Assembly (NCBI GenBank): GCA_001574975.1
Contig: KQ965755.1
Location: forward strand, 386,375-450,374
Source of the DNA: Gonapodya prolifera JEL478
Taxonomy: Eukaryota > Monoblepharomycota > Monoblepharidomycetes > Monoblepharidales > Gonapodyaceae
DNA: 64,000 bases
Reading direction: 5' to 3'
In this document: piece by piece, positions 23,101 through 34,442 of the stretch
Layout of the letters: every line of letters begins with the position of its first letter
How positions within the stretch are numbered: position 1 is the first letter of the stretch
Position numbers and translations under genes: made by a program
The notes under the pieces: generated by a model
What the model was told of the DNA's origin: nothing
Database searches by the model: none
The model's input: only the letters and a program-made list of their open reading frames with translations

Positions 23101-25080
23101 CGTGGGCAAGGACTTGGGTCAAATGCTCTGTCAGAAGAGGGTATCCAGCCTTCGTGACGCCCATTTGCTCCAATTCTCGGAGAAGCTGGTTTCCGGACCA
23201 GCTGAATGCATGTCACGATTAGAGATCACGCCGTCAATGAGCCATGCCGTAATAATGTTGTGCAACAGATGGATCTCACATATTCAAGGACCGGTCAAAC
23301 TCTTTGACAGTATATTCTTTTCCGTCCGAGGCTCGAATCCATCCAAGCAGTCCTGCAAAAGAGCAAACTGATTAGCCTTCAGTGATGGTGTGACTCAATA
23401 CGCCCAACCCACCGTCAACAAGCACGCCCAAGACCTTGTAGCTGTCGACAAGCTCATTTTCCAGTAAGATGAGCTCACTAAGTTCGCCTTTCATGTCCTG
23501 AAGTTGGAGCTCTGTTACGGAGAACGACGACGCGTCACGGCAAGCATCCTCGATGTTCTGGAATAGGAGATCGCTCCAGTTTTGGGAAACACAGGATGTA
23601 CCCGAGAAGCAAACCCTCACGTGTGCTTCGTCAAAGATAATCACTGAATCTTCGACGTTGATATCAACTGCTTCGCGAATTACTGCAGGCGATGCAAGCG
23701 TCAAGGCTGTGTTTTCTGGTGTTCTAGTCACGTCTTGAACACTCACGGGGATCGATGACGTAGTTCTAGGGTCAGTAAAAGCAGTTTGAGCAATCCAAAA
23801 AAAAAAAAAAAAAAAAACCTTTCCCGGAAATAGGGTCGAGCAGTCCTTACGTACATAGGGGCAGAACACAATATCCGCCTCCTCCGCAAACGCACGCGAG
23901 GTGTAATATGGACATCCCTTGCGTTTCTTTCCAAGCTCCACGAGATCTTCGATATCCCAGATGAACTTTTCGCCCCCGCGCCAGAGACTTCGGTGCGTCC
24001 TGAGTGTCCGCACACCGTGGAAGAAGCGGCAGCTATCGAGCTGGTTCAGTTCCTCACTGGTAAGGATCGAGAGGAGGAGTTCACGGGTGTTGGTGGGTGC
24101 AGGGGTTCAAGAGTTGAGTACGACTCACCAGGCGACGTTGACGTCTTGTGATTTGAGAGCCTTTGGGTTGATGCAGAAATGCTGGCGAGAACCTAGAACG
24201 GACATCTTGGGACGGTAGACCGTGTTGTGTTTCAGTTCTTTGACAACTTGGGAAAGCTGTTTCTGCGTCCGGGAGGCGAAATAGCTGGTAATTCGGGGTC
24301 ATGGTACGGTGAGACGTCTTCAAACTGGGCAAAAGCTGATTACGTACATCTTCGGTAACCGAATCTTGGGTTTATCGTCAACGAGAGGCTTCACTTTTCC
24401 TTCATTCTTGTCTTTGGGCACATCCGCTGGTTCTTTGACATCGGTCTTCTTATCTGGTTTTGTTTTCGCCCGCGGCTTCGCCGGAGCAGAAGGCACTCGG
24501 AAGTCTTCGTCATCCGACGTGATTTCTATCGCCACATGTTCCCTTTTCTGACGCTTCGGGGACGGGAGACCAGAATCAAAGTACTTGGATTTCTTTTCCA
24601 CAGTATTGTCCTTTGCTTCCTTCGATTCCCGTTCCCGCCGAGCCGCATCCTCCTTGTTCCTCCGCCACTCATCCGTCTGCCGATTTCGCTCATAATCTCT
24701 CCATGCCAGGCTAGTGAATTATTCGGCTTGAGCCTAGTTCCAGTTGGAAAAACGCTTTCGGGGTGGACTCACCTTCCCACCAGCAATGCGAGAGTTTTTC
24801 CGGTTCCTGTGGGACTCTCCAGCAACGCATTTTGAGACGACTGTAGAGCCTTGACGATCTACGATACAGATGTCATGTGTGGATGATTCGGGTGAGGATT
24901 GAAGGTGTCTAACAGACGATCTCCGCTCACCTGCTGCATCAACTGAACCTGTGACGGATACGCTCTGAAGGGAAATTGTATCCGAACACCTGCTATCGTG
25001 TACGACTGCTCCTGAGGCTCCACGACCACTGGTACCGGTTTGACTGGAGACTGCCGGAGCATGTCTGCGATTCGCAGCAT
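20149..25080 (-). CDS. FANCJ: FANCJ/BRIP1-type iron-sulfur DNA helicase with extra Cys-paired tail
   Basis: Superfamily 2 5'-3' DNA helicase for replication-fork and crosslink repair. Twenty-one exons: 24931-25080, 24773-24858, 24348-24710, 24129-24284, 23855-24056, 23747-23765, 23621-23682, 23413-23557, 23280-23352, 22948-23201, 22802-22892, 22583-22739, 22439-22522, 22233-22379, 21972-22158, 21839-21928, 21699-21773, 21600-21623, 21369-21534, 20481-21311, 20149-20443; 1,218 residues. Seen: FPFRAYPSQ (Q motif), SPTGTGKT (Walker A), four Fe-S cysteines (HFC, ACEE, DSCRF, KGCPYY), DEAH box, EANHVI, and [11 protein letters not shown] (motif VI). FRAYPSQ and the late motifs favour FANCJ over RTEL1, DDX11 or XPD. 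After the helicase core lies a disordered stretch, then a region with CRKC and CLSC pairs. The last intron (37 nt) is the least certain. Confidence 0.9.
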
Positions 25081-25544
25081 CGTGTCAGAGGCGCGCGATC
25101 CGTCGGTGAACAAACGATGGATTTACCGCGAATGTCCTTTGATGGCGATTGCGCGACATGATTCTCCTTTCCGCCCATGTCAAAGTTGCATGGGGATTGC
25201 GAAGACGGAAGGGGTCGGTTGGTGGCCCAAGCAACTCGCAGCTCCCAGCGCAACCACATATTTCAGTTCACTGGAATCCGATCGTTGATCGCACTAGCAA
25301 TTCAGCTACAAATTGGAACACTTTTTGCGATGCCATCCAAAGCAGGAGACTCTTGCGTGTGAGTGACGGAGGGCGGATGTTAGAGTGCAAAGCACTTGTC
25401 TCGCTGTCGATGCTGACGATCACATCCTACAAAGATGCAAAATGTGCACATGTGGGAAGCATAAGAGGCTCTGCTCGTGTGGGTTTGTGACTCGGAATCC
25501 TCCCCTCGATGGGGCGACAGGTGAATCCACGTTGAGCTGAAGCC
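25081..25544. promoter_or_regulatory. Divergent promoter region, FANCJ / SAXO
   Basis: 464 bases between two divergent start codons. It must serve both genes. No particular binding site was recognised, and the open frames here have no family features. Confidence 0.45.
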
Positions 25545-26733
25545 ATGGAGAAGACCAACCGTTTGAGTGACCCGAACCATGTTCCAGAGTATTCCAAGAA
25601 CTTTAAAAGCAACGATGGCTTCCGACCGGACCGGGTCAGGAAGATCGCTCAGTACCAACCGTCGCCAGATCCACTTGAAAGCGTCACGGAGAACAGAGCT
25701 CAATTTGTTCCCAAATCCCTCAAAGCTCGTGCAACTGTGAGTTGCGTGCTGCACCGAGAGCAAACAGTGTTTGTGATGCGATGCTCGGCGGATACTTCTG
25801 CTCAAATAGCCGATCATCAAAGCTCCCGAATACCAACCAGATCGAAGCACATTCGAAGGGGTAAGTACAAGCAAAGCAGACTACAAGGGAATAAAGGCAC
25901 CGAGAACCGCCAGCTCTCACAAGCCGGACGAATACATTTGGTGAGTTGTCGTGGATGTTTATAGGTCACTTCACGCACAAATACAGAGTCGATTCATTCG
26001 TTCTCTACTCACCTCAGTGCTCCGGACAGTCGTGATTTCAAATCAGTAACAGCAGCATCGTATGTCGAGCATCATTTATCGGGAGAAATGAAGGTATGAA
26101 CACTAGACAGCTTGCTCCCCTTCCAAAAGCTCACATGTTCTATCCGTATTCTCCCAGCCCAAATCTGCTGCCCCACCATACGTCCCCCTCGCCACTGCTA
26201 AATTCAACGCCAAGACGCTGAACCAGGACGACTTTGTTCCCTGGAAAGTTCAAAAGAGGCAAGAAATCAGGCCGAAGCCAGAGTACGAGATGGTGCCTGG
26301 GAAACTCGAGGGCGAGACGGTGTACCACAACGACTACAGCAAGAAGCCTCTCCAGAAACTCTTCCATCGCGAACCTGCAAAGTACGTGCCCTCGCAAGCC
26401 AAAATCGAAGGTGCGACATTGAAGGCTTCTTGTCCCGCGACTATTCGGGAACTCACCTTCCCACCCTCCACCCCTCAAACAGGCGTCTCTACCGCCCGAG
26501 CCGACTTCCACGCCCTCCCACTTGTACCCACACCGTCCTTCGCGCCGCGGCTCAAGTACGAACCGGGCCACGAGGACCGCGACTTCACATCGCAGACACA
26601 TGCCGCGTACACGCCCAAGAGTCTCGAGATGTGCGAGGTGACCAAGCACGGGGGCGAGAAGACCAAGAGGGACGAGACGGGACACTTGCATTTCGTGCCG
26701 ACGGCGACGGCGACGGCGACGGTGAACGCGTAG
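25545..26733 (+). CDS. SAXO: SAXO-like stabiliser of axonemal microtubules
   Basis: Microtubule inner or associated protein of cilia and flagella (SAXO/FAM154 family). Exons 25545-25736, 25810-25940, 26018-26093, 26158-26410 and 26483-26733 give 300 residues. It is a string of short repeats in which a Tyr/Phe-containing core follows Pro, Lys and Asp residues: PIIKAPEYQPDRSTFEG, STSKADYKGIKAPRTASS, FVPWKVQKRQEIRPKPEYEM, then TVYHNDYSKKP and later TARADFHALPL. These match the Mn microtubule-binding modules of the family. The usual Cys-rich start of SAXO is not seen. A possible 27-nt intron at 25861-25887 is not needed, since the frame stays open through it. The gene implies a flagellated life stage. 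Confidence 0.8.
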
Positions 26734-27298
26734 AGGTAGCCGTACGTGGGGTGTCATTTTTGTAATATGTGTAATTTGAAACTATCCCCTTTATACTTTC
26801 AGTAGGATCTCGGTCTGCGGTGTCAATTGGTTTCCATTTGACACTGATCCACTTGGGCCCTGCTGCCTCCAAGTTTGCAATCATCCGCGCTTGCTTCTCA
26901 CCAATTGTTTCCAAGGTGCTCTTCCAGTACGGCAGGATCGCAATCGCTTCCGTCAGCAATTGGGTCCACAACAACAAGGGTTCGCCAACCTTCCTGGTGA
27001 GCTTGCGGAATTGAGGCCCACGTGCCCCAGCAATGGGTCTATTAAGCACACTTGATATAGACGCAGATAGATATGTAGTAATATGTGGAAAAGGGGGAGA
27101 ATCAGGCTCAAATCAAGTCCTTGAAAAAGGACTCACTTGATGGTGCAAGGGCATGTGTCACACCACTGCTATCTGCTTCTCCGGCAGGCTCGACATCCCT
27201 TTCCACTATAGAAAGGGCTGGCGGGGTGTTTTTGACTTCTGCACTGGTGGGATTTTGAGAATCGAAGGCTAAATTTAGGCAACAATGACGAGGTCACA
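26734..27298. other. Intergenic with an unexplained minus-strand ORF
   Basis: About 565 bases after SAXO. The minus strand carries an open frame at about 26800-27049 (includes KVGEPLLLWTQLLTEAI and GPKWISVKWKP) that reads like protein but runs on into the SAXO 3' end without a sensible stop. It may be a gene fragment. Towards 27250 the sequence becomes AT-rich and merges into the broken ankyrin copy 2. Confidence 0.3.
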
Positions 27299-28483
27299 AT
27301 GAGGATGCTGCCAGAGGCAAGTGGAGACTTTTGTTCTGAAGATATCCTCCTTGTGAAGGGTGCACAATTAATTATCTACCTGCAATTGGTCATCAGTTAC
27401 ATTATGCAGCTTCAAACACTTGGAGGTGTGACACCCCTCTTACAAGTGCTTGTCACTGCCACAATCAAGGGCAGTCCAATTTCTCTGCAACCATGGAGCA
27501 GAAGTAAATTTGGCCAATGACAACAGAGAAATAGCAATCCAGGTGGCTTCCAGAAGGGGCAACTGGGATATAGTCCAGTGTCTTGCCTCATCAGGCGCAC
27601 GGACAACAGTGCTATGTTTATTGAGAGCAATCCAGTCTCAGGAGATTGCAAATGTAAAGCTTATTCTCAATAACACCCCTCCTGACATTCTACAATTCTG
27701 GGGAGCTCAGGGACCCACTGTGCTGGAGCCACACTTTTTTTTGGCGGCATGTGAACTTTCCAACATCAGGATTGTGGAATTATGGCTTGACCACGGAGTT
27801 CCAGCTGACACTGGTCGATCACCATATGATCCACCAAATAGAGTGCAGCATGAGTGGCAAAGAGTTTATGATGAGTGGGCAAGAGGTCTGATGATTGCAA
27901 GTTGCATGGGGAAGGAATCACTCATATGGCTCTTGGTGGAGCATGGTGCCAACATGAATGTGGACAATGGCAGACTGATGGACAATTATTTATTACCAGC
28001 ACTACTATTGGCTTGTCGGCATGGGCATGAAAGTATTGTTCAATATCTATTGGATAACGGTGTGAAGGTTGACCCTCTTAGACCTGGGAGTGCCCTCCAC
28101 TACGCTTTGTTGGGGGGAAACATCAAAATTGTTGAACTGTTAATTCAGAGGGTGGCAGATCTTGGGTCACCATCTGGGGGTCTACCTCCCCCTCTGTGTA
28201 TGGTGCAGACTGTGGAAGCTGCAAAATTAATCCTGGACATGGGCGTGAACATTAATGCACAAGACCAGTTTGAAGTAACTGCTGCAGCCTGTTCACTGCA
28301 ACAATGCAATGCTGCCCTTCTTGGATTTCTCTTGGATCACAGCGCAGACTTGACAATACAAGACAGTGGGATTAGGACAGTGCTTAGTTGGGTTGACACT
28401 TTGTATGGGGAGCGCCAGAATGCGGTGAGGCGGTGCTGCAAGACAGGGACATTGGTCAAGGCAATGCTTTGCTTGAGAAATAG
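27299..28483 (+). pseudogene. Broken ankyrin-repeat gene, copy 2
   Basis: Paralogue of the gene at 1.4-2.7 kb, in opposite orientation. Matching units include EDILLVKG, CNHGAEVNLAND, AIQVASRRGNWDIVQ, NNTPPDILQFW, LVEHGANM, LLDNGVKVD, GSALHYALLGGNIKIVELL and GVNINAQDQF. Lesions: the frame changes between EDILLVKG and SVTLCSFKHLEV; a TGA falls just after HLEV where copy 1 reads through; and near 28425 a one-base shift moves off the natural end, since the other frame continues AVLQDRDIGQ to a stop at 28481-28483. A central frame of about 320 residues (27450 to about 28425) remains open. Base composition is more AT-rich than neighbouring genes. A pseudogene is likely. Confidence 0.65.
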
Positions 28484-28836
28484 AGTTTCAAGCTCTGACT
28501 ACTGCTTTAGACTAATTTGCTTTCTGAAATGCAGTCGTTGGCCTCAATTGCCAGTTGTTGGATCATACCGGTAAAGCTAATAAATAGAGCAATTTGAAAT
28601 TGATCCTGGTCATTCCTCAAAAAGTTGTGACTTAACTGCCGCACAAATCACCACCCGCTTTGCCGAGTCCACGAATAACAGATTTGAGATCCAAGGAGAT
28701 GAATTTCGAAGAATTGATTTGTGACAATTTTATTCTGTCAATTATAGTCGTGAAGTTGCACCATCCCACTGAAACTACATTCGGTTGTTCTGCCAGACGA
28801 GACCCCAAGCGGATCGATTGAGCACGTCCAAGATAC

Positions 28837-31662
28837 ATGAGCGAGGAACCATCGTCTAAGTCACAAACGTCTTCGCGGATCGCGGGGAATGTGGGAGTAC
28901 GTCGACTTGGAGATGTCGCGTCAGGCCCCCTCCCGCAGCGAATCGTCGACTGGGCGGAGGATCTAAGACTCGGCCATTCGGAAATTGTTCCCTCCGAGCT
29001 GACTGGTCGGTCAGCTCCCCAAATCACAGTGGAAGAAGCAGCATTGTAGGGAATCGATCGACCGTTCCAGCAGGACAGCGTTGTACTCAATCGTCTCCCC
29101 TTAGGGCTTGCAAACACGATCTTGTTCCTGTGTTTGAATTTCTTACCTCTCGTGTACGTCCAAGACAGTGAGTCCCTCAATATCACGTGGAGTGCACACC
29201 ATTTCATTTTCAATCTTGTCCTGGGTATTAGCGAGGTGCAACTAATTCGGAACACTCTCGACGCTGCTTTGTGAGCACTCGTTTGGGCATGGGTTCCTAT
29301 CCACTCCTCACGAGAGGGCGCATTGCATCTAGGAACCGCCCAGAACTCGCGAAACTCCCCAAGTTTCGACGTCTTATTCAAAGGAGGCAAGCTCGTCTGA
29401 AAGATGATGAATTAAAAGACAAAGGGCGTCGGGAGAGCGCCCTCCATGCCGCTGGGCAACTTCGACAATTACGGGAACTTCAAAGGGAGTGCATGGACAT
29501 TATTGTGGATCTCGAACGCGCCGGTAAATGTGTTATTCTGTTGATATGGCCATTAGCTGAAACGTAATTATTTCTTATTCAGACCGGGATGTCACGGACT
29601 ACCGAGCATCGGTGGCTGACAAACAACGACGAATTGTCACTTTGGAAACCTTTCAAAGCACGCTCGACCCTTTGTGAGCTCATTTTGGACGTGATTTCTT
29701 TCAGTGTGGTCGTACGATCTTCCTGTCGACTTTCATTCAAGCTCGCAAAGAATTGATGAATACTCAGACGTTTTGAACAAAGCAGCATCTCGTTGTCAAC
29801 CAGAAACCATCCCAAAGCCCGATGATCCGTCAAGCAGTACTATTCGAAGTTACTTGGAAAGTTCAGTAGATCCGACCGTCATATCTGCTGATGTGCAGGT
29901 AACCGAACTGGAGTCCCCGTTCTGATAACATCTCACAATATCGGGTATTTTTCACAAGCAGGGTATAGTTCAAAGCTCTTTGTCAACAACCCAGGACATT
30001 TTGTATCAGGTATCGCAAAAGGCGGAAACTGAAGTTGTCGTAGCTGTGCAGGAGCTCCGTGGAATTGTGTCCGGTGCAGAAGCCAACGAATTGAGGTCAG
30101 GATCAATGGATGCTTTAGGGGTGAGCGGCAAGTACAAGTTGTCGTCGAGGGGATTGTGACATCACTTGTGCCCCGTCCCAGGATATGGCGCAAACGCATG
30201 TAGATCGAGTGATCGAAGTGGAGGACCTTCGCCGAAAAGCTGCTCGAACGAAGGGGGAAGTTGAAGTTCGGATTCGTCAAACAGAGCAGTTGAGCCAATT
30301 CAGAAGGTTTGTTTCCCCACGTCCCGCGACACTCCACTAAACGTTTTGCAAAATATCTCGCTTTGAAGGTCTGACACTGAACGCAGAGTTCATGACAAGG
30401 TTGCGATAGATCTTCACACCTTCAAATTGAACTACTTACGCGCTCTTGAAGCCAAACATACGCGAATACAAGAAGTGTGGTCACCGGTGAATGATCTTTG
30501 GTGGCGAATGCAGTCCGCGGAGCAGAACTTGGTGAGTAGGTGTCATGTCTGACTTCAAAATGGTGACGCTTCTTGCGGAATATGGAACCAAGTGGAGGTG
30601 GAGCTACTAGGATGTTCATATCGTCGAAAGGGTTGATCCTTTCTTGATACATCATTGCACTTTTTTGATGGTCACGTGATTGCACGTAGAGATCGTTCGA
30701 AGCCCAAATCGCGTCAAAATACTCATCCATCTTAAAACTTTGGTCGAAACATATTGAAGAGACTTCTGAGGTGAGATTTCGTTCGCTCCACATTGTCAAC
30801 ATAGTTTCGATCACCCATTGATCTGAAGGCTGACGAGCGTGCGACGCCGCGGCTCCTGCAAGAGCTTCAAAAGGTCCGAGACACGTCGGGAACATTTTTG
30901 ACGGCAAGGACGAAGGAGCTCCGCACTTTTGGAGATCTCAATCTGGACGCCTTCACCGTATCCGACACTTCGCCTTCTCCTCAACCTACTGTAACCCTTG
31001 CCATTGACCGCTCACGCCGAAGTAAGGCTTTGGGTCATGTGGTAGAAGCCCTCGGTTTGAGGTACTCATATCAGGTACTCTTTTTGTCCTGGAGTACTTT
31101 TTGTGATCCGAATATTCATACAAGTATCTCGACAGCTTCCCGATGAGCTGGAATTGCACATAAAGCATTTACGAATCATAGGTAAGCCTTATTGCATCGC
31201 TTGGTCTTGATGTTCACATCAATTAACCAATTGGGTGGACAGCAAACCGTTTGGCCCAGATCGCTGTCGCACTCGATGGAGTTCCAGACTTGACGAAAAG
31301 GAACTTTTGTAAGCAGCCCTCTCCGTCCTCTGCAAACTGTAGATTACAACATTCATTCTTGTCGCTCCCGTTGCTAGTGGAAGAACAACGTTGGGCCACT
31401 ATTTCTCACGACACTCTACCAGATTGGGACGGGATGCTGTTTTCCCTTCTCTCCAAGCTTAAAGGTGAGTTGCGACTGTTTGTTCTACTCCCGCATCGCT
31501 GTAAGTCGCTTTTGTGTTTGCTTTTCAGACCTCCTGCTGGAAACGGACACGAAAAGTATCTCGGGCTGCTCGAGAACTATCCAGCACCAGGAGCGCTTGC
31601 ATCAGGAGAGTAAAGAGATCGTCCTTGATTTGCGGTCTATTATTACACGTGATGCCGTGTAG
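28837..31662 (+). CDS. HAUS5: Augmin-like complex subunit 5 (HAUS5) homologue
   Basis: Probable subunit of augmin, which recruits gamma-tubulin to existing microtubules for branching in the spindle. Exons: 28837-29045, 29105-29167, 29232-29270, 29333-29523, 29583-29673, 29742-29898, 29962-30120, 30182-30306, 30369-30531, 30690-30770, 30829-31074, 31136-31181, 31243-31464, 31529-31662; about 641 residues, close to animal HAUS5. The start (RIVDWAEDLRL, then EEAALACKHDLVPVFEFLTS) resembles the N-terminal region of plant and animal subunit 5, where the chain predicts bundle attachment. The remainder is coiled coil rich in Arg, Gln and Glu. A further short exon may lie between 30612 and 30640. Augmin is absent from most Dikarya, so this is notable; a different coiled-coil protein cannot be fully excluded. 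Confidence 0.6.
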
Positions 31663-31740
31663 CATGGCTGCACTTGCGTTATGTAATTGAGTTTTTCATT
31701 GGCCGACAAGAAAACTGCTATGATCGGGTTCTTCATTCTT

Positions 31741-33174
31741 TCATTCGTCGCCCGCATCGTCGTCCACGTCGCTGAACAGTGTCGCGCCGACCAAGTCCTC
31801 TCCGTTCGGACCGGCCCCCTCGGCGCTGTCATCCTGGGAGGTGTAGGTGACGCGCGTTTTGAGGATGGAGATAAGTTGGGTGAGGAGGGTGTCTTGGAGG
31901 TCTATAGGGGCAGGTGCGTGGGAAGGGGAGGGTGGTGTGGTGACGAGGGAGTGCGTATGGGGGGAGGAGACAGTGGACTGTACCTTGGTGGTGGATGAGC
32001 TCGCGGAGGATTTCGCAGCATGGAGAAGTTAGATGGTGAGATTCGGTTCAGGTACACAAAGCAGGTGCCGGGTCAGGACGTACCTTCGTGCTGCACTTGA
32101 GTGTGAGAATGTTTCAACAGACTCAACGTGCCTTCGCTAATCGATGGGTGGATGTTGCGAATATCCGGCTGGTAAATTGTGCACACCCGCTTCAGCGACG
32201 ACCGTCGGTTCCACATCACAGCGTCCCCGACAACTTACGAGAAGACCTCGCAGCGCCTGACTCGCCATCCTCAGCGCCGATGGAGCGATCGTCGAGAGCG
32301 TCATGAGGGACAAGAGCGATTTATACACCTGCATGAGATACTTTGGATTATCCTGTCCCAACTCATACAGACGCGTCCTCGCCGTATCCTGAGAGATCTC
32401 GTCCCTGGACCGCGAGAAACAGTCGGCGATGGAGCGGATCCCGAAGCTCTCGCAGATGAACTCCTTGTGCCGCCGGCCGGCGTGGGCGAAGTGCAGGAGG
32501 AGGCGGAGGGATTCAGTTTTGTCTTTCTGGGTGGGGGGTGGGGGGCAGGGAGAGCGGTGAGGTTGGAGGGCGGAGAGAGACTGGGAAGGCGAGGATGCGG
32601 CTTACGTCTGACGTTTGGGAAGGCCAAGGATCCGAGGAGGGTGAGGACACCGCCGATTTCGAGAAACTCGGCGATGATCCGGTGTCCGCCAAAGAGGATA
32701 TGAATATGGAGAGTGATTGGATGGTTGTAGTGAGGTCGTTTCCAAGGAGGCATCTTTCCAAGATTGTTTAAACACAAGTTAAAAGAAGGAACAGCTTCGA
32801 GTCCCGTCAGACAGCGCGACTCACGTCAGTCTTGGCCACTCCGATATCCTCGTCAAGAACAAACTCGCTGCGCCCGCAAAGTCCCTCTCCAGGTGGTCAG
32901 TGGACTTCCCCCCTGACGTTCTCACAAACTTCTCGAGCATCGTCTCTCTGCTCAGCCTATTACCGCGATCCCACTTGTCCGCGATTCTCGAGTAGTCTGC
33001 GACTGTGGGCAGGTGCGTTCTCGATGGAGTCTTTGGCACGCGGAGAATCGGCATCGCAGTTCGCACGTCCGGCATGCGCGCCAACGTTGGATTCTCGACA
33101 TCGATGAGCGACAGCGTCCGCTGATTGCTCGTGCGTTTGGCTGCGATGCGTTGCTGCGTCTTCTTGCTCAGCAT
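31741..33174 (-). CDS. ARMH1: ARMH1-type armadillo-like helical protein, with frameshift
   Basis: Armadillo-like helical domain protein 1, found mainly in organisms with cilia. Exons on minus: about 32824-33174, about 32600-32760 (frameshifted inside), 32239-32522/32526, 32084-32168, 31741-31901. The start is Lys/Arg-rich; then ETMLEKFVRTSGGK and GAASLFLTRISEW match the family start. Later blocks are EFLEIGGVLTLLGSL, HAGRRHKEFICESFGIRS, GQDNPKYLMQVYKSLLSL and RNIHPSISEGTLSLL, with an acidic tail. The second exon begins in frame (CLLGNDLTTTIQSLSIF) but changes frame near 32670-32680, before EFLEIGG, with no room for an intron. Apart from this the gene looks intact, so a base missing from the assembly is as likely as a real mutation. 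Confidence 0.75.
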
Positions 33175-33230
33175 TGGCGATTGAGCGATTGCTACGGTCG
33201 TCGAAATTTGACTGTCTCGTCAACGATTAC

Positions 33231-34339
33231 ATGCAAGAATCTGCAGATGAGACTACGGAACGTGCGTTCGACGCGGAAGGCTCGCAGAGGTGGGTCTACT
33301 TTTCGATTGAGTTCTCTCCTTGCCTGCTGTTCCACCATCGAAATATGTACATCTCAGGCGCGAACGAATCATCGAACTAAAACGAAAAGAAAAGGAGCTT
33401 GCCGACCTATTGGAAAGAAAGCGCGATTGGCTCTCGTTTCGTCACAAGCAGGTGAATCTCCTGTTCTTTGCTCCATCTCCACGTCTTGCCCAACCTCTTT
33501 CCAGGTTCTCAAGTTGGGAGCGACAGCGTCGGACAAGACCACTGATTTCTTGAAAAGAGAACAGAATGAAGCCGCAAAGAAAATTCAAAGGCGGTGGCGT
33601 TTGCACAGCGCCTCGAATCTCCTCAAATCAAAACGTCGGGAGCTCCTTGTGGGTTCCACCGGAATGTTCACCGTCTTCCAGCGCCTCACTGTTTCCTTGG
33701 CCCTCGCTAAAAAGAGAGACACCTCCAGCAGCGACAACACTTCACCACAAATCCCTGTCGATACTGCTGCAGCTGACGACGCATCATGGGATACGTACTG
33801 GTTCGCCCCAGCCACCCATAATACTCCAACACCAGAGCCACCCACTCGCCACACCGACCGCATCCTCGAGTCCCTGCAGATGTCGCGAGAGATCTCCAAG
33901 CAGGCACCCCATGCTCCGCCTCGCCCGCCCCAGTTCGAAACCGCCCAGAAGCTCCTGGACGACTTGTACGCCCAACAAGCCGAAACCCAACCGCTCATGC
34001 GTCTCGCGAAGAAGGTGGCGGCGATACAGCAGTACTTGCACGGTGGGTGACGGCTCTTTTGCATCCCAATGTCGGACCGCACCACTGATCTTCCGTCGAT
34101 GCACGTCACACCATATCCGTCGTCACGCAGACCTCCCCACAACCCTCGCCCTTCTCCCCTCGGACATCCCCACCACACCCGCCATCCCACCACCCGCCAA
34201 CCCCACGACCGTCCGCCAGCTGCACCTCGCCGAGCTCCGCAGGGCGCGGTTACCGTGGTACAAGCTGGGCGACTTCGAGGAGATGGTGAGGGAATGCGAG
34301 AGGACTATGGGGGAGGATGAGGGAAGGGTGTTTGTCTGA
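33231..34339 (+). CDS. IQ-motif coiled-coil protein
   Basis: Not placed in a family. Exons 33231-33289, 33358-33451, 33505-34042 and 34131-34339 give 299 residues if the ATG at 33231 is used; the frame is open further upstream without ATG. A charged coiled coil (ELKRKEKELADLLERKR) leads to an IQ-like calmodulin-binding motif (AAKKIQRRWR), then a Pro/Thr-rich linker, a short helix and the ending LPWYKLGDFEEMVREC. The start lies only 57 bases from the ARMH1 start on the other strand, so the two probably share a promoter. Given that partner, a flagellar role is plausible but not shown. Confidence 0.6.
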
Positions 34340-34442
34340 CGATTGACCACGACCGCCGAGGCCCGACATGAGGTGGCGGAATCAGAACGCGGATCACTGT
34401 CGTCTCAAAACTATGTACATATTGGCAGCAGGAGCAACATGC

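Noticed and set aside
25861-25887. 27-nt candidate intron in SAXO
   Set aside because: It is a multiple of three, the frame stays open through it and the encoded residues fit the repeat.
28632-29390. 252-residue open frame on the minus strand
   Set aside because: It lies antisense to the first four HAUS5 exons, crosses their introns and has no family features.
31980-32030. Possible 16-nt exon in ARMH1 reading like CEILRELIHH
   Set aside because: It has no AG acceptor in phase; joining 32084 directly to 31901 keeps the frame.
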